A DNA stretch of 64,000 nucleotides from Nematostella vectensis (Eukaryota; Cnidaria; Anthozoa; Actiniaria; Edwardsiidae), in NCBI RefSeq assembly GCF_932526225.1, contig NC_064036.1, positions 12,455,181 through 12,519,180 on the forward strand, in the 5' to 3' direction. Below the pieces are notes generated by a model. The model made no database searches. It was not told where the DNA came from and worked only from the letters and a program-made list of their open reading frames with translations. Shown one piece after another: positions 42,458 to 54,606 of this stretch (the stretch's first letter is position 1; each line of letters opens with the position of its first letter). The translations under genes and the position numbers were made by a program.

Positions 42458-43986
42458 ATCTGTTGCATCCATATAGCTCCATCCGCATACAGGTAGCTCC
42501 GTTGCTGGCAGTCGAAAGGACGCGAATGTAACGTGCGCCAACAGGTCTTGTAAACCAGTTCACCTTCACATTATCTCGGTCACTATTACCATCAAACTCC
42601 TGTGAATTGGCCAAAAGGCAGTTACATTGTACCATCACAAAAATAAAACCTTTAAAAGAAAAAGTGGACAACAACGCAGATTTATGGTATCTAGAACGAT
42701 ATTTCGGCAGGCCAATACCTGCCTTCTTCAGGTTATAAATGAGTTACAGTGGCATGTTACAGCTTGTATATGTACATAGTTCATTGATGATTAACTCACA
42801 AAAGATAAAATAGTAATTGAGTAAGGAGTAACTTATGGAAGATGGTAATTAGGGCGAAAATAGGGGATAAATGCGGCAAATACGGAGGGCGAGGCTATAG
42901 GGGATAGCCTTTTTGGTGTGATGAAGGTGGCAAGATGAAAAAAGGTGTTGGTGTTTGTCAGTAGGTTTGGAGTAGAGGTCAGTTTCGATTTTACTGTATC
43001 TTGCACAAGGGAGACAATAACGTCAAGAAAAGGTACATTGTTATAGGAGTGGGAGCTTGTAAATTTAATGGTAAGGTGTAGATTATTAAGATAATCTACA
43101 TTAATCGCCGCATTTGTTCTACAGAAGAAAGCTTCAATAACCGCTGCAATGAACTCACCAACTACCTCCAGTAGCATGACTATAAACCTGCTTTTCTCAA
43201 GAGACAAATCCTACTCGCTGCTAACATTTCCCGCATTGACGCCCTACGCCCTATTAATAACAACCAAAGTCATAATAACAAAGGTTTTATTAATTGTAGG
43301 CGCAGACCACAAGGTCCGACGCACACCAGCTGATAGAGGCTGTCCGGTGGTTTCTTCCTACGTTTTTATCACAAAAGCGGCATTTACCCAGAATGCAGTA
43401 GAGTAGCGCTAATAGGTTCCAATTCTTTTTCTAATACCATAATTGTTGAATGAAAGCCTGATTAATTCCAAGTTATTTGAAATAGTTCACCCTCGATCGG
43501 CCCATTTCAATCCTCGCTATTGAAAAACTACTTGCACAGTGGTTCCTGACACCTAACTATTCGATAATAAGATACTTCAAAGACCTACCATAGTATAGGT
43601 GTTGAATTATTCATCCAGTTAAAACTGTTTCAACCACGGGCACATATCTTGTTCCAACACCTCTCCTAACAGATCCCAAATTAAACGGAAACACTTAGCT
43701 ACATAACTAACCGCAGATTGAGTCTCCATCCATAGCTTGTTATCATGGCTGTGAAGGACCTTGTATTTAGTCACCCAGTTATCTCCAGTGTAGTCACCCT
43801 GTGTCGCTATCCCCGTGACCGTCTTCCTCGTACCCAGGTCCACTTGCAGGTACCCGGATGATGACGTCACACTGCACCAGGACGAGGCTCCGTACAAGCG
43901 CCCTTGACTGGCAGGGTGGCTGGACTCGAATGAATTGGAGGATATCTGACCATCGGGTATCGTGTTGTTTTCTAATCCAAATGGAG
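42458..43986 (-). pseudogene. F5/8C domain 4, copy C, two exons
   Basis: Exons 43712-43986 (one core Cys context changed: ASSWCSVTSSSGYLQVDLG) and 42458-42599, both open. Confidence 0.75.
42695..43290. mobile_element. Penelope-like remnant, copy C
   Basis: One arm (42695-42830) followed on the minus strand by the RT tail (43207 to 42833: INVDYLNNLHLTIKFTSSHS), i.e. RT in the opposite orientation to that of copy A and no GIY-YIG. Confidence 0.65.
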
Positions 43987-44121
43987 CTGTACATGCTAAG
44001 TGTGAACAAAATTTTGGTTTAGTATACATTCGTAGTACATAAATTAAACTTACGCTGGCAAATGTGCTGAAACATGTGCTAACAAGTGTTTTTTAAAAGA
44101 AGTTAGGAAGTGTTCATTAAA

Positions 44122-44841
44122 TACACCGAGGGGGGGAGGGAGGGAAGATATTTAGGGGGGCTCCGAAAATGTTTCACCACCATAAGGGGGGATCCGGAAA
44201 AAAGTCCTTTAAAGGGGGGCTTTGAAATTTTTAGGAGTCGTACTGTTCAGCTTTACTATTTTACTGATATGGTCTAGTTTGCTGCACAAACAAATACAGA
44301 TTAAATATTTAGCCAAATTCACAATTTATTTAATACTTTTCTCATTATAAACCATACGTTAAATACTTTCAGTATATGTATTTACCAATACATTTTATTA
44401 TTAGTAAACAGGAACAAATGAAAACAAACTTCTAAAAAGTGGTGGAGCCTGCTAATCCACAAAACAACATACATACAGTATTTTATACGTTGGACATTAT
44501 CCCTTTTTATACAGAAAAACAAAAACAAATATATAGAAATGTATACTCCTTTACAGGCGTCCTTATGGAAGAACCATTTGACTTTTGATGGGGGGGTGAT
44601 TTAAAAAAAAACCTTCACCATTATACACAGGGCCGAAACCAAAAGTTGTGAATAAGAGATGTCAGACTCTGAAATAATGATGGACCTGACTGGATCATCA
44701 ACTCAAGGAGTGCAACTTCGCAGTATTCAATTCTAGTTTGAAAGGGGGAGGGGGAGGGACTCTGAAAATTTTGGGTTCTGAAAGGAGGGGGGGGGGGGCG
44801 TCTTGAGTAAAAATCTTCCTTACCTCCCCCCCCTCGGTGTA
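44122..44841. mobile_element. G/C-tract inverted-repeat element, copy C
   Basis: Orthologous to 2524-3274, same TACACCGAG / CTCGGTGTA tips with shorter homopolymers. Confidence 0.65.
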
Positions 44842-45493
44842 TTTTATAAACAATCCCTTATTTAGATAGTCGTTCTAGATTCCTGCTGAAGCGTAAAAAA
44901 ACAAAGGTCGAAAAGGTTTGACCACCAGATAGTTTTTGCAAGCAATAAATTTTAATTAAAAGCAGCATGTGTCTTTTAATCAAAATTAATTAATGAAAAT
45001 TAATGTTTTCTGCTCGATGCTGGGAAAATTTGGATTGAAGATTATTTGGTACATGCAAAGATTCTCTCAGAATAAAAAATACCTTTGTTTTACCCAGCAG
45101 TACGTTGCGGTCAAAGGCTTAACCTCTTTCATCGTGGGTCTCACGTGGCAATGATTGTTTTAATCACTGAATATGTAAAAGTGTTTATAATCACTAAAGG
45201 TTACTTATTCCACGTTTCGGCAACGCTGCCGGATAATTCTATGACGATTAAACACGAACTGGCGCTATAAGACGGACCCTGTCCTTTGTCATTTGACCTC
45301 GTTTAGTCGCACCTCCGAAAAGAGAGCAAATAAAAGAAACAATAGAGTTCAAGAATACTCGATAACACGTCATTGAAGTAAATAGATCTCAAGAACTCTC
45401 ACGAATGCCGAGTGATTCTAAAACAGTGATCTGTGGTTTATAGTTCGTGATATTTAAAGTCACCAAATCCGCGAAATGTTGTCAATGATGGTA

Positions 45494-46018
45494 TAGTTGA
45501 ACCTCTACTGAGCATAAACCTATTTAGCGGACACCTTAATTCAGTAAATCGTACCTCCATTAAGAGGACGAGAACATATTAACGGTCCCGTCTTTAACAA
45601 TCTCTGTATTTTTTTACCTTTATTCAGCGGACACAATGCTTACTCCTTATTACGAGACTTTCTTATAATAATGCCATGGAAACCCCAAACGACATAACCT
45701 TTAACGATATACATTTCATAGGGTTTGCACCATCGCAGTCTACTGACTTCTTCACTGTGTACTTCCTCATTGTTTTGTTTCAGTTTATATGCACCAAATA
45801 ACTGTAGCCTTGTACAAGAAATGACCATCGCGCATAGGGAAGTAATACGCGCAAAACGTGTAGCTATTTTTTCATTCTAAGGTGGTAATGGTCAAAATAA
45901 AATGTGTTTAAATTCGAATTTGATCGAAAAAAAAGTCGACCTTTCATTAAGCGGACACCTCTTTATAACGGACACTTTTCACGGTCCCGAGGGTGTCCAT
46001 TATAAAGAGGTTCCACTG
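45494..46018. mobile_element. Tigger/pogo-like MITE, copy C
   Basis: Same element as 3928-4452. Confidence 0.6.
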
Positions 46019-46030
46019 TAATTAACCCAC

Positions 46031-46561
46031 CTACTCTGACGCCATACACCTCCATCCTTAGGGCGAACAATTGGTGACCTGACCGCCATCGAGGCCTAAC
46101 TCGAATAAACATCGCAGACATTGACTGGGGGTTCTTTATAATGGTGTTTTGATCCCTGTTGCCTGTCTGCAAATACACGTGGCAGTAAATGATCCAGAAA
46201 ATGTTTAAGAGGACAAAATGCAGATACTTGCTATCATCTATCGACATATTACAATCATTACATTGTCAATGTTTTCGATTGTCCAGCTCCTCCAGTCCAG
46301 TGAGTAAACTATCATGTACACTGTGCTTCTGTCGCCATCAACTGGACTCCCTTGAGTCCCCACAGCACACACGTGATACTTCGCGCCGAGGTTCACCATA
46401 ATCCAAGGTTCTTTGTCAATACTCAAGGACACAGGCTTCCACGCGCTCGCACTCAGCAGTCTACCACTACTCGCGGGAAATCCCGACTGACTGGAGCGCG
46501 GTCAGCTTAGCGTCGGAGATCACGTGACTGTCAGATATGCCAATGGCCTGTCCTCCACACA
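46031..46561 (-). pseudogene. F5/8C domain 3, copy C, frameshifted
   Basis: 46262-46561 lacks two bases relative to copies A and B near 46495 ('gactggagcgcgg' against 'gactggagctcgcgg'). The downstream part (NLGAKYHVCAVGTQGS) is thus out of frame with its start. 46031-46166 is intact. Confidence 0.8.
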
Positions 46562-47174
46562 CTTTAGAAATAATGCAGACAATTAAACATATCAATGGAT
46601 GGGAGATGATAATTATGGAATCGTTCTTATAAGCTTAGTATTAGAACACTGCTTTGATGCGAGCTAAAGATGCAAGTAACCCCTTTTGTGTATTTTTCCC
46701 ATAATTCCCGAAAATTTCTGCGTTAAGTTTATTTCGAGTTTCCATGGCTGAAAACAACGCAAAAATAAAACTGTTTGATAAAATATCAAACAAACGCAAA
46801 AATCAAAGCGCGTAAAATAAAAGAGATATAATGAAAGTCCGGTCAAAAACGTCCGTTAAAAATATGACAATTGTTTACTAAAATGGCGTCTAAGAGAATA
46901 GCGGGGCTTATCTACACGGGACTCGAAATGATTCCAGGATCCGAATCGTTCCCCAAAAAATTCCCCAACTGATCCCGGGACCCGAAAACGATCCCTAGGA
47001 GGTTCTGAAGGATTCATTTCGGGGATCGTTTCGAGTTCTGGGATCAGTTGGGCAAATTTTGTGGATCGTTTCGGGTTCCGTATAAGTCTAACAAGATAAT
47101 ATAGTAAGATGTTAGAATATTACACTACAAAAACATCTACACTACATCAACACAAAAAACGCTTCGATACTCAC

Positions 47175-47947
47175 TTGAGTTATCAGTATAAACCTCCACC
47201 TCGCAAAGTGTCAGGACGTCACTCGATGCCGTTATTAACACTATCCTCATATATCTCCCGCTCATCCTCGGGTTACACTCGATGGATATCATGTCATAAG
47301 GTAAGACGGCATGCCTGTCGCCACACTTTGGATTCGACCCATTTGACTGATCACCTGATAGTAGAAAGTGCCTATATTAGTGTGTCAATGAAAGGGGTAA
47401 ACAACGTTTGCAGTCATTTCACAGGCTTGTTAATATCTCTAGAGAGATAAGGGCATTACCCTCACCAACATACTAGCATACTAGAACCCATGGCGGTAGC
47501 TAGATTTGCACATTTTCAATCCTAAGATGTGTGTGGAGAATTGGGGTGGAGCGGTTGCCGCTGTACCTTCAGGAGCGCACATGCATATCAAGGTCGCTCC
47601 TGATGTCAGTGTATTTTGGGGGCAAGTAATCTAGTTGGCATTATCCATTTAGGTAAGGTAATACTCAGAGCATTTTAATAATGCTTAGTAGAACGCACCA
47701 ATAAGAAGCTCGAAAGTGTTGCTCCAGAGGCGTTCAATTCTAAAGTCACCTCTGGCGACTATGAGTACTTCAGCGATGGACTTGGTTGTTCCGAGGTCCA
47801 CTTGCCACCAGGGCACGGCTTCATCATTTGTATGTGTACATGATCCCCCATCATAAGCAGAGTTACGGTTGCAATCCACAGCACGTGATGGGACGCCACC
47901 CTATGCCGTGCTTGACTGGATTGTTGGCTTGCTCAATGCGATATTTT
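47175..47947 (-). pseudogene. F5/8C domain 2, copy C, with stop codon
   Basis: 47699-47947 carries TAG at 47901-47903 in place of the TGG Trp codon of copy B, and AVDCNRN for AVDGNRS. 47175-47354 is three bases longer than in A and B, in frame. Confidence 0.8.
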
Positions 47948-48612
47948 CTACGATAAAAAAGCGATATGTCAGTTTAAAGCTGGTGTGTGTCTCATGCTGT
48001 ATAAACAATTGCCACGAGGGAAAGTAATGTTTATTTAATTGGTGTAGCTACCTATGCTTTACGCAAACATAATGGTGTGCTACACACTTCTCATATATAA
48101 AAAGCGTAAAGTAATATATACGAAATAAAATAGAATTATTAGTATAATGGTAACTAATTGACATTATAATTGGAAATTACGTTTTTCACAGAACTCCCTC
48201 CGTTTTACATTGTATAACTCGTTGGTGTAAGTATTGCCATATATGTATAAATCATTGGACCATTTGGTAGGGTAGAAAAAAGTCTTAAAAATCACTTATT
48301 AGAGTCTTCTATTACAAATGCTGAATACGTTTAGTGACCATCGTTTATATTGGCTTATATGGGCCAATAACTGTAATTGTTTTCGTTCATAAAACCGACG
48401 GGGCGAGAATGCAGGGGAATCATTTAAAAGGCAAATAGATATTACCAAAATACAACAGACCATATTAGCAAAACTGGCGAGCTGAAAAAGGCCTACGAAA
48501 CTCCTGGCAGGCCTGATCCAAATATTCATAGGTACCTCTCTGCCCCCTTCCCCTCCCTACAATATATTAAATGCTCGGTCCCATCTGAGAGACTGGGTAC
48601 GAGTGTGCTCAC

Positions 48613-49487
48613 CTGTGATGGTCTTGACTCCGTACAGCTCTCCTCTTATGCACGCTTTGCCTTGGAATAATGTCGGATGAATACGCACATATCGGGCGAC
48701 CAGCTCTTTGTACAAGACCTGATGGACGACTCCATCCCGATCTTGGTTGGCAAATAACACCTGGGACATTAAAACACAGCGTTAGAAGGTAGATTTTCTC
48801 TCTTTTCCCTGAATCATTTGTGGAAGTGATTGCACGCATTGCGTTATTTGATCTTTTTATAACAGACAGAGTCTCATGTTCACAACTCCGTTTAGCAGTA
48901 GAGCACGTAAAAGCAACCACATTTATCTCACGAAAATTTATCTCTCCTGGATTTTTTCTGGGTGAGCTGTAATGCCTAACACTGTTTCAAATCGAAAAAA
49001 CGGATTTGAATAAGGAAATTGAACAAATAAGGTAAAGGACGAATAACGAACTGCGAATAAGGAATCAAACTCACACTGGTCACTTGCTAGCCCACCTATT
49101 CCTGTTCATTAGCGGACGCTCGCCAGGCCGATACTTAACTCAACTCAAGTATTGTGATACACTCAACTCAAATATTGTGATACATTACCTGATTCCCAGC
49201 AAGATCTTCATAAAAGCTATATGTTGCTCTATCTGTCGAATACGTGAACTTGAAACTGATAACCCATTGGTCCTGGGGATGGTTCCCCTGAGTGGCCACG
49301 CCACATATGATGTGGGGGGTACCGAGGTCGATCTGCAGGAAGTCATCGCTGTTGCTCTTACACCACGAGTCACCGACTGTGTAACCAAGCCTCGCTTGGT
49401 CTCCCACTATCACTCCTGCTTTATCTGTTATTCTATTGTTTGCAATAGCGCCACTTTCCATTCCCAAGGGCGAGGTGTCGCAAGTTC
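48613..49487 (-). pseudogene. F5/8C domain 1, copy C, two exons
   Basis: Exons 49189-49487 and 48613-48760, both open (DSWCKSNSDDFLQIDLG; YVRIHPTLFQGKACIRGE). Open by themselves but part of the disabled copy. Confidence 0.75.
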
Positions 49488-50276
49488 CTGCATCATTAAT
49501 CAGCATATCAGCAATGTGTCTGGCATGATCCCTGATTTATCAAAACTTATTATGCCATTAATAGTCATTATAAAGTCAATTATCATTGAAAGTCATAAAT
49601 GATCAATAGCTTTTACATTATCCATGATATAGAAGAACATAAAAGCAGTAAAACTTACTAATATGGTACACACGCAGATAAAATAGTAACATAAAGAAAG
49701 CTTTACTCGCTGAGAACGAAAAAGTCAGCACTATAGCCAAAGATGTAGTGACAGTAAACAGCCTGTTGATTTGCTTATTATTCCAATATTTTTGTTGTTA
49801 TTGTTTTTCTAGATTATCTAAAGGCCTTATTTCTTTGTAGATATGACGACAATAAATGTAAAAGGGCAGTAAGAATAACTAGCAATTTGAAATGAATGAA
49901 ACGAGTTTTTTTCAGATATTTTTTTTTTATAAATAAATATCTTTTAAGTTTTTTATTTCTTAAAGTCGACCTTCTCAAGTCTTTATACGCATATGACTTT
50001 TATGTCGTACCTAATATCAATATGTTTCCTAAGACACCAAAATACATGAATCGGGTTCACAGCTGGAAGTTTGATCGAAGACTGCAATTACGAAACATAT
50101 GTAGTAAATTCTGTTAATTGTACGATGGCACAAAATAGTGTTATCATTTATTCACACGCGAAGAAACAAACTTGACAGTTCCCCTGGCAGGCAGTGATAG
50201 CAGATAAAGCGCGTTAATGATTAACTATTTACACAGTGTACACAGTACGTATGTCTCAGTCAAATACTCATCCTAC

Positions 50277-50340
50277 CTGTTATAGATTGAGCGGAGAGTA
50301 AGACAAGAAGAACACGGAAATATGTGGACGTGGACCCCAT
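50277..50340 (-). CDS. Signal peptide exon, copy C
   Basis: ATG at 50340, leader MGSTSTYFRVLLVLLSAQS (Gly for Ala at position 2), same phase-1 donor. Confidence 0.65.
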
Positions 50341-51350
50341 TACGAGAAGAAAATGTTAATATGCGAAAGCAATATAGCAGGAGACCAATTGTGACGCATG
50401 ATAAGTCATCACACAAGAAGACGTGTTGTACCGTGACGAGTCACAAGTCACTATGCACTTGTCACGCGTCCGCACTTTGTACAGCATTTTATTCGAATAA
50501 CCTTGTAGGATCTTTATCAACAATCCTCGGGGTCTAAGGCCGTGGAAGTGTGGGGCGTGGGCCCCGCAGAAACAAGTAACAAGACTGGGGAAATATTTTC
50601 CCGCACCCTTCCCCCCCCCCCCCCCCTTATCCTTCTTCCTCTCCGATCCCATCCATCTTTTATTATACCTTCCGAAATGTAGCTAAATGGGAATGGGAAT
50701 GATTCCCGTCAATGGCAAATACCCTCTTATACCGCTAAATCTAATGTGTAAAAATAACGCAAAGTGTAAAAATAACGCGAGATATAAGTTTAAACAAGAA
50801 TAACGCGAGATATAAGTTTAACAAAAATTACAATAACTGCTTAACACAGAATTCAATAAATGTTTAACGCAAAATGGGATAGAATATCTTTATTTACGTT
50901 ATTAAATTTCGCGTTAAATATACATTTTGCGACGTAAAAAACCGAATGGCAGATGGCGAATGGCAGTTACGACCAAAAGTGCTAATTATTTGTTAGAACA
51001 AAGGTCATAAATAAGCTCCAGCGATGCCAGAACCATACATTAATGCCCATTAATGGATTATCGTACGATTTTTACATATTTCTTTTCTGCATTTTGAAGA
51101 AATATTCTGATATCGATGGTTCCTTTCGGCCGTATGAACTGCCATTTTATTTTTTTTCGTTCGCAACCTGCACTGACAACGATTTTTGAAGAGACTTCAA
51201 ATTCAAGAGCGAAAAACCTCGTGCTTCCAACACCGCTTCCGTTTAAACTTGCTGCTTCTCCGTAGTTTATCGACATTCATTGTCTTCCTAGGTTAAACGA
51301 AATATGTAAGTTAGATTTAAAAGAACTGCTGATGTTTATTTTTGTACTAT
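50341..51350. other. 5' flank of copy C and shared dispersed sequence
   Basis: 50341-50685 matches the copy A flank; it includes a C run at about 50609-50626. 50709-51345 matches 11433-12405 minus the fold-back insertion. Likely promoter near 50341-50685; no other gene. Confidence 0.4.
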
Positions 51351-54183
51351 CTTTGTTCTCTTTACTTCACTTTGTCTAGCGCTCTTTTTTGTACAAGTTT
51401 ATGGAAACCACTGTATAAATTATAGATAGCAGTGTTGATAGCAGTGCATTTACCTGTTATTTTGAATATGTGATAATAAACGATGACCAACTCATAAAGA
51501 TACTAAGTTGTCCATAGCTGCAAATGAGAGGAATATAAAGACACACTCTCAGACCCTACACCCTAAGGTAAACTTTGCCTGTTTGCCTGCAGAAGAGCTA
51601 ACCTCCCCATATATGCTTTTAGATCCACCGGGTTGTGGTTGGTGTCCAAAGACAGCCTAAGTTCCACAATTTTACGTTCCACACTTTCACCATAATGTTT
51701 TATATATTGATGCCCCCCTCCCTTAAAGAAATCCTTACCCGTCCATGTATAGCATAATCTTTATAGTTTAATTATGTTAGAGAACACCAAAACATTCCAG
51801 GGATTAGCCAGGATTTGCCAGGGGGGTCATAGGACCTGGAGATTCCAAATAGAGGGGGGTCTATTTTAGCCACTGGAAATTCCGATGGAGAGGGGTCAAA
51901 ACGCCATGGAAACACTGGAAATTCCAAGGGGAAGGGTTCTCTTAAGGCTGCAAAAATTGTTTTTAACACCTGGAATTTCCAGGAGTTAAGGAGCACTAGA
52001 AATTCCATGAGAGGTATTTCCTCAAAGGTAAGTCCTTGACCAGTCCGTATTGAAAAATAGTGCGACAAGCCGATGTTTGCAAGCTCATAATAACCTCTGG
52101 TAACTCTACAATGAAGCCCGAGTACATACTCTAAGAGCATCTAGTTTTGTTGCGTACATTCTCTAAGAGCATCTAGTTTTGTTACATGTCCTTACTAGGA
52201 GACTTAAATAGAACCTTTAATCTCTATCATCAATTTTTCTATATCCACTAATTGTTTTTAAATAAAAAAAAACATTGAATTTTAGTGACACTTCCAAATT
52301 ATCGACAACATGCTGCTTAACGTTGACTGTTCTCAATTTAAACAACTTTTATATAGAAACTGTTCATGCCCTTGTTTTGTTTCTGTTCGATATTGTGTCT
52401 GGTCGATATTGGAAAAGGAGTAAAAATGTCACATAATAAAATAGATAAAGGCTTCGATAAAGCATTCGACGGTTTACATCAAAATCTGCGAGATTTTTCG
52501 ATTTTATTTTGATTATTCGTTACACCGTCCCGTAATATTCAACTTCTATTGTTGCTGATTGTTTTACTGATGTTTATTATTACCTTTGTTGATGTTTTGT
52601 TGACGCGATGATATATCGAAACATGTACTTACGTCACTTATATTTTGTTAATACCCGTATGGAACATGCACACTTGATCTGCAGTCATGTGATGCCTGTC
52701 ACGGATGTGCCACGATGAGAGGCGTCACTCTATGACTCATTCAATATATCAAGCAAATAAAATATAGATAAAACAGTCGATGCGTTATGCTGTCCAATTC
52801 TCTGAAACCTTTTGCCTTCACTTCGTCGTTGCAAAAAGGGCGAGTTTTGCGCCGAATGATTTCTAATTCTCGAAACAAAACAGCAAAATCAATCAGTTTT
52901 CAGAGAGACGTACAAATTATAATTCTTCGTTGATTTATATTTTCCCTGTTTTTACAACGCCTGCACAGCCTAGGACGTATTTTTTAATTGTCGAGGCCGA
53001 CAGAAAAGTACAGCATATAACCCTATATAAATACTTTTATATTAAAACAAACGAGTATACCGCATGTTCACCCAATCTGGGAGACCGCCATTAACACAGC
53101 ACCCGTTAAAATTTTGAGCTGCTTTTAACACCTTAGTCGTTATCATCAATAAGATAACGTTTACGACAATGGGCGAGCATTTCCCCAACATCTGAAAAAT
53201 GAGATTTGGTGAAGATAAATTGCTGTAGGACTGGTCCAAGCGGCTTGAAATTTGAGCTTCTCCATGTTTATAATGATATTGTGTATTTCTAAATCCCTCT
53301 TAACACGATTTAACATAATGAATTTTAAAACTAAAAAAAAATACAGTTTTGCGCGTCTTTACGTCAGACCAATTGTACTAAAATAAAAAGACTTTTGGGA
53401 CTTATCTTCTATTGTATGATAAAGGGAATGAAGATTATGATATAGTATAATGAAATAAATACTGAACAAACTTTGGTAGGTTGTACAAAGTACGTGGTAG
53501 TGTTCAATAAACTCAATTTTCCATCGCTCTTGAATACAATTTCAGTACATTATTCTATACTTGTTTTATTTGATTATCTAATATGCACCTTAGCTTTGAC
53601 GTGTTGTTTTTTGGTTTCGGTTTTCAATAATCAAACATTGATTGCCAAACAACTATTGGCAAGTATTGATCATTCCAGGCCATGAATAAGTAAAGTTTGC
53701 AATGTCAGACAATAAACCACGGTCGGGGTTTACGAAACTCACTAAAAAAATCATTATCCAGGCTTCGCTAGCATAAACATGCGGTTTCTTCGGCTGTAAC
53801 TATTGTGTTTTCACCTAGGTATGGGAAAATCGGAAGAAGAGTTAAATGCTTTAGCGGCAGGTGCAAAGCCCCGTACTATAATTACAACATACTTGATGAG
53901 AAAGCTGTTTCAAATGGAAATTGAGAAAATGCGTCTCTTCTAATTTTCGGAGCAGAGTGCGTATTTTAATGTAGTTTCTGGGTAACGATTGACAAGCGAT
54001 CTTGTGCTTGGTTCCCACGTATTCCAAGGGACATCGATGCGTTATCTCACCGAGAACGTGCAGATAGCGTGAGAGACGCTGACGAAAAACGAGTAGCCGT
54101 GGACAAATTATCAAAAGGACCGACAACAGAACGAAACTTAACGCTCAATTTCTTATCTCACGAAGTTTAGAACACAAACAGCA
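51351..54183. other. Intergenic stretch with a 'ggaaattcc' repeat block
   Basis: 51830-52015 has spaced copies of 'ctggaaattcc' with G-rich spacers; 52125-52185 has a 29-bp doublet (ctctaagagcatctagtttt). No gene recognised up to the glutamate receptor start. Confidence 0.4.
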
Positions 54184-54606
54184 ATGGAAATCAAATTTGT
54201 CTTCCTAGGTCTCGCAATTATTCTGAGCACCTTAAGCGGACAACAACTACTTGGCAGCAGAGATAATTCTACCATCGAAATTGCAGTTATTTTTACTGAA
54301 AGAGACTCAAATGAGAGAATTCAAGCAATAGAAGAGGCGACGATAAAGTTTTGGCAAATGAACACAAGCCAAACACAATTCGGAAATTGGAGGATCAATT
54401 TTAAGGGCCTTAATGTCAGCATTTGCGGTGGATGTAGTGTTATGGAAAAACTACGGAAGCTAGATAATAACATGGGGAACATCAGTTTTTTTGATGGCGC
54501 AGTGTTTCTCACAGTTAACCGTGATGCTGGTTTGATGTCAAGTCTTCTGTGCAATGCAGGAATAGCCACAATTGGTTTATTTGAAGATAACACATTTGCT
54601 TCTCAG
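54184..54606 (+). CDS. GluN-like exon 1: signal peptide and start of amino-terminal domain
   Basis: 141 codons, phase-0 donor CAGGTAAGT. Contains IEIAVIFTERDSNERIQAIE and FFDGAVFLTVNRDAGLMSSL, typical of the periplasmic-binding-like fold of glutamate receptors. Confidence 0.8.

Larger units (their letters stand above)
41321..50340 (-). pseudogene. Receptor tyrosine phosphatase copy C, truncated and disabled
   Basis: Exons: 50277-50340, 49189-49487, 48613-48760, 47699-47947, 47175-47354, 46262-46561, 46031-46166, 43712-43986, 42458-42599, 41883-42248, 41321-41599. Splice sites and phases match copy B. No FN3-2, TM or PTP exons follow; copy B begins about 390 bp further on. Lesions: TAG at 47901-47903 in F5/8C domain 2 and a 2-bp deletion near 46495 in domain 3 (300 instead of 302 bp). 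It could act as extra upstream exons for copy B if the damaged exons were skipped, but decay is the simpler reading. Confidence 0.75.

Noticed and set aside
49084-49602. 172-codon plus-strand reading
   Set aside because: Lies antisense to F5/8C domain 1 exon of copy C, with the equivalent shadows in A and B.
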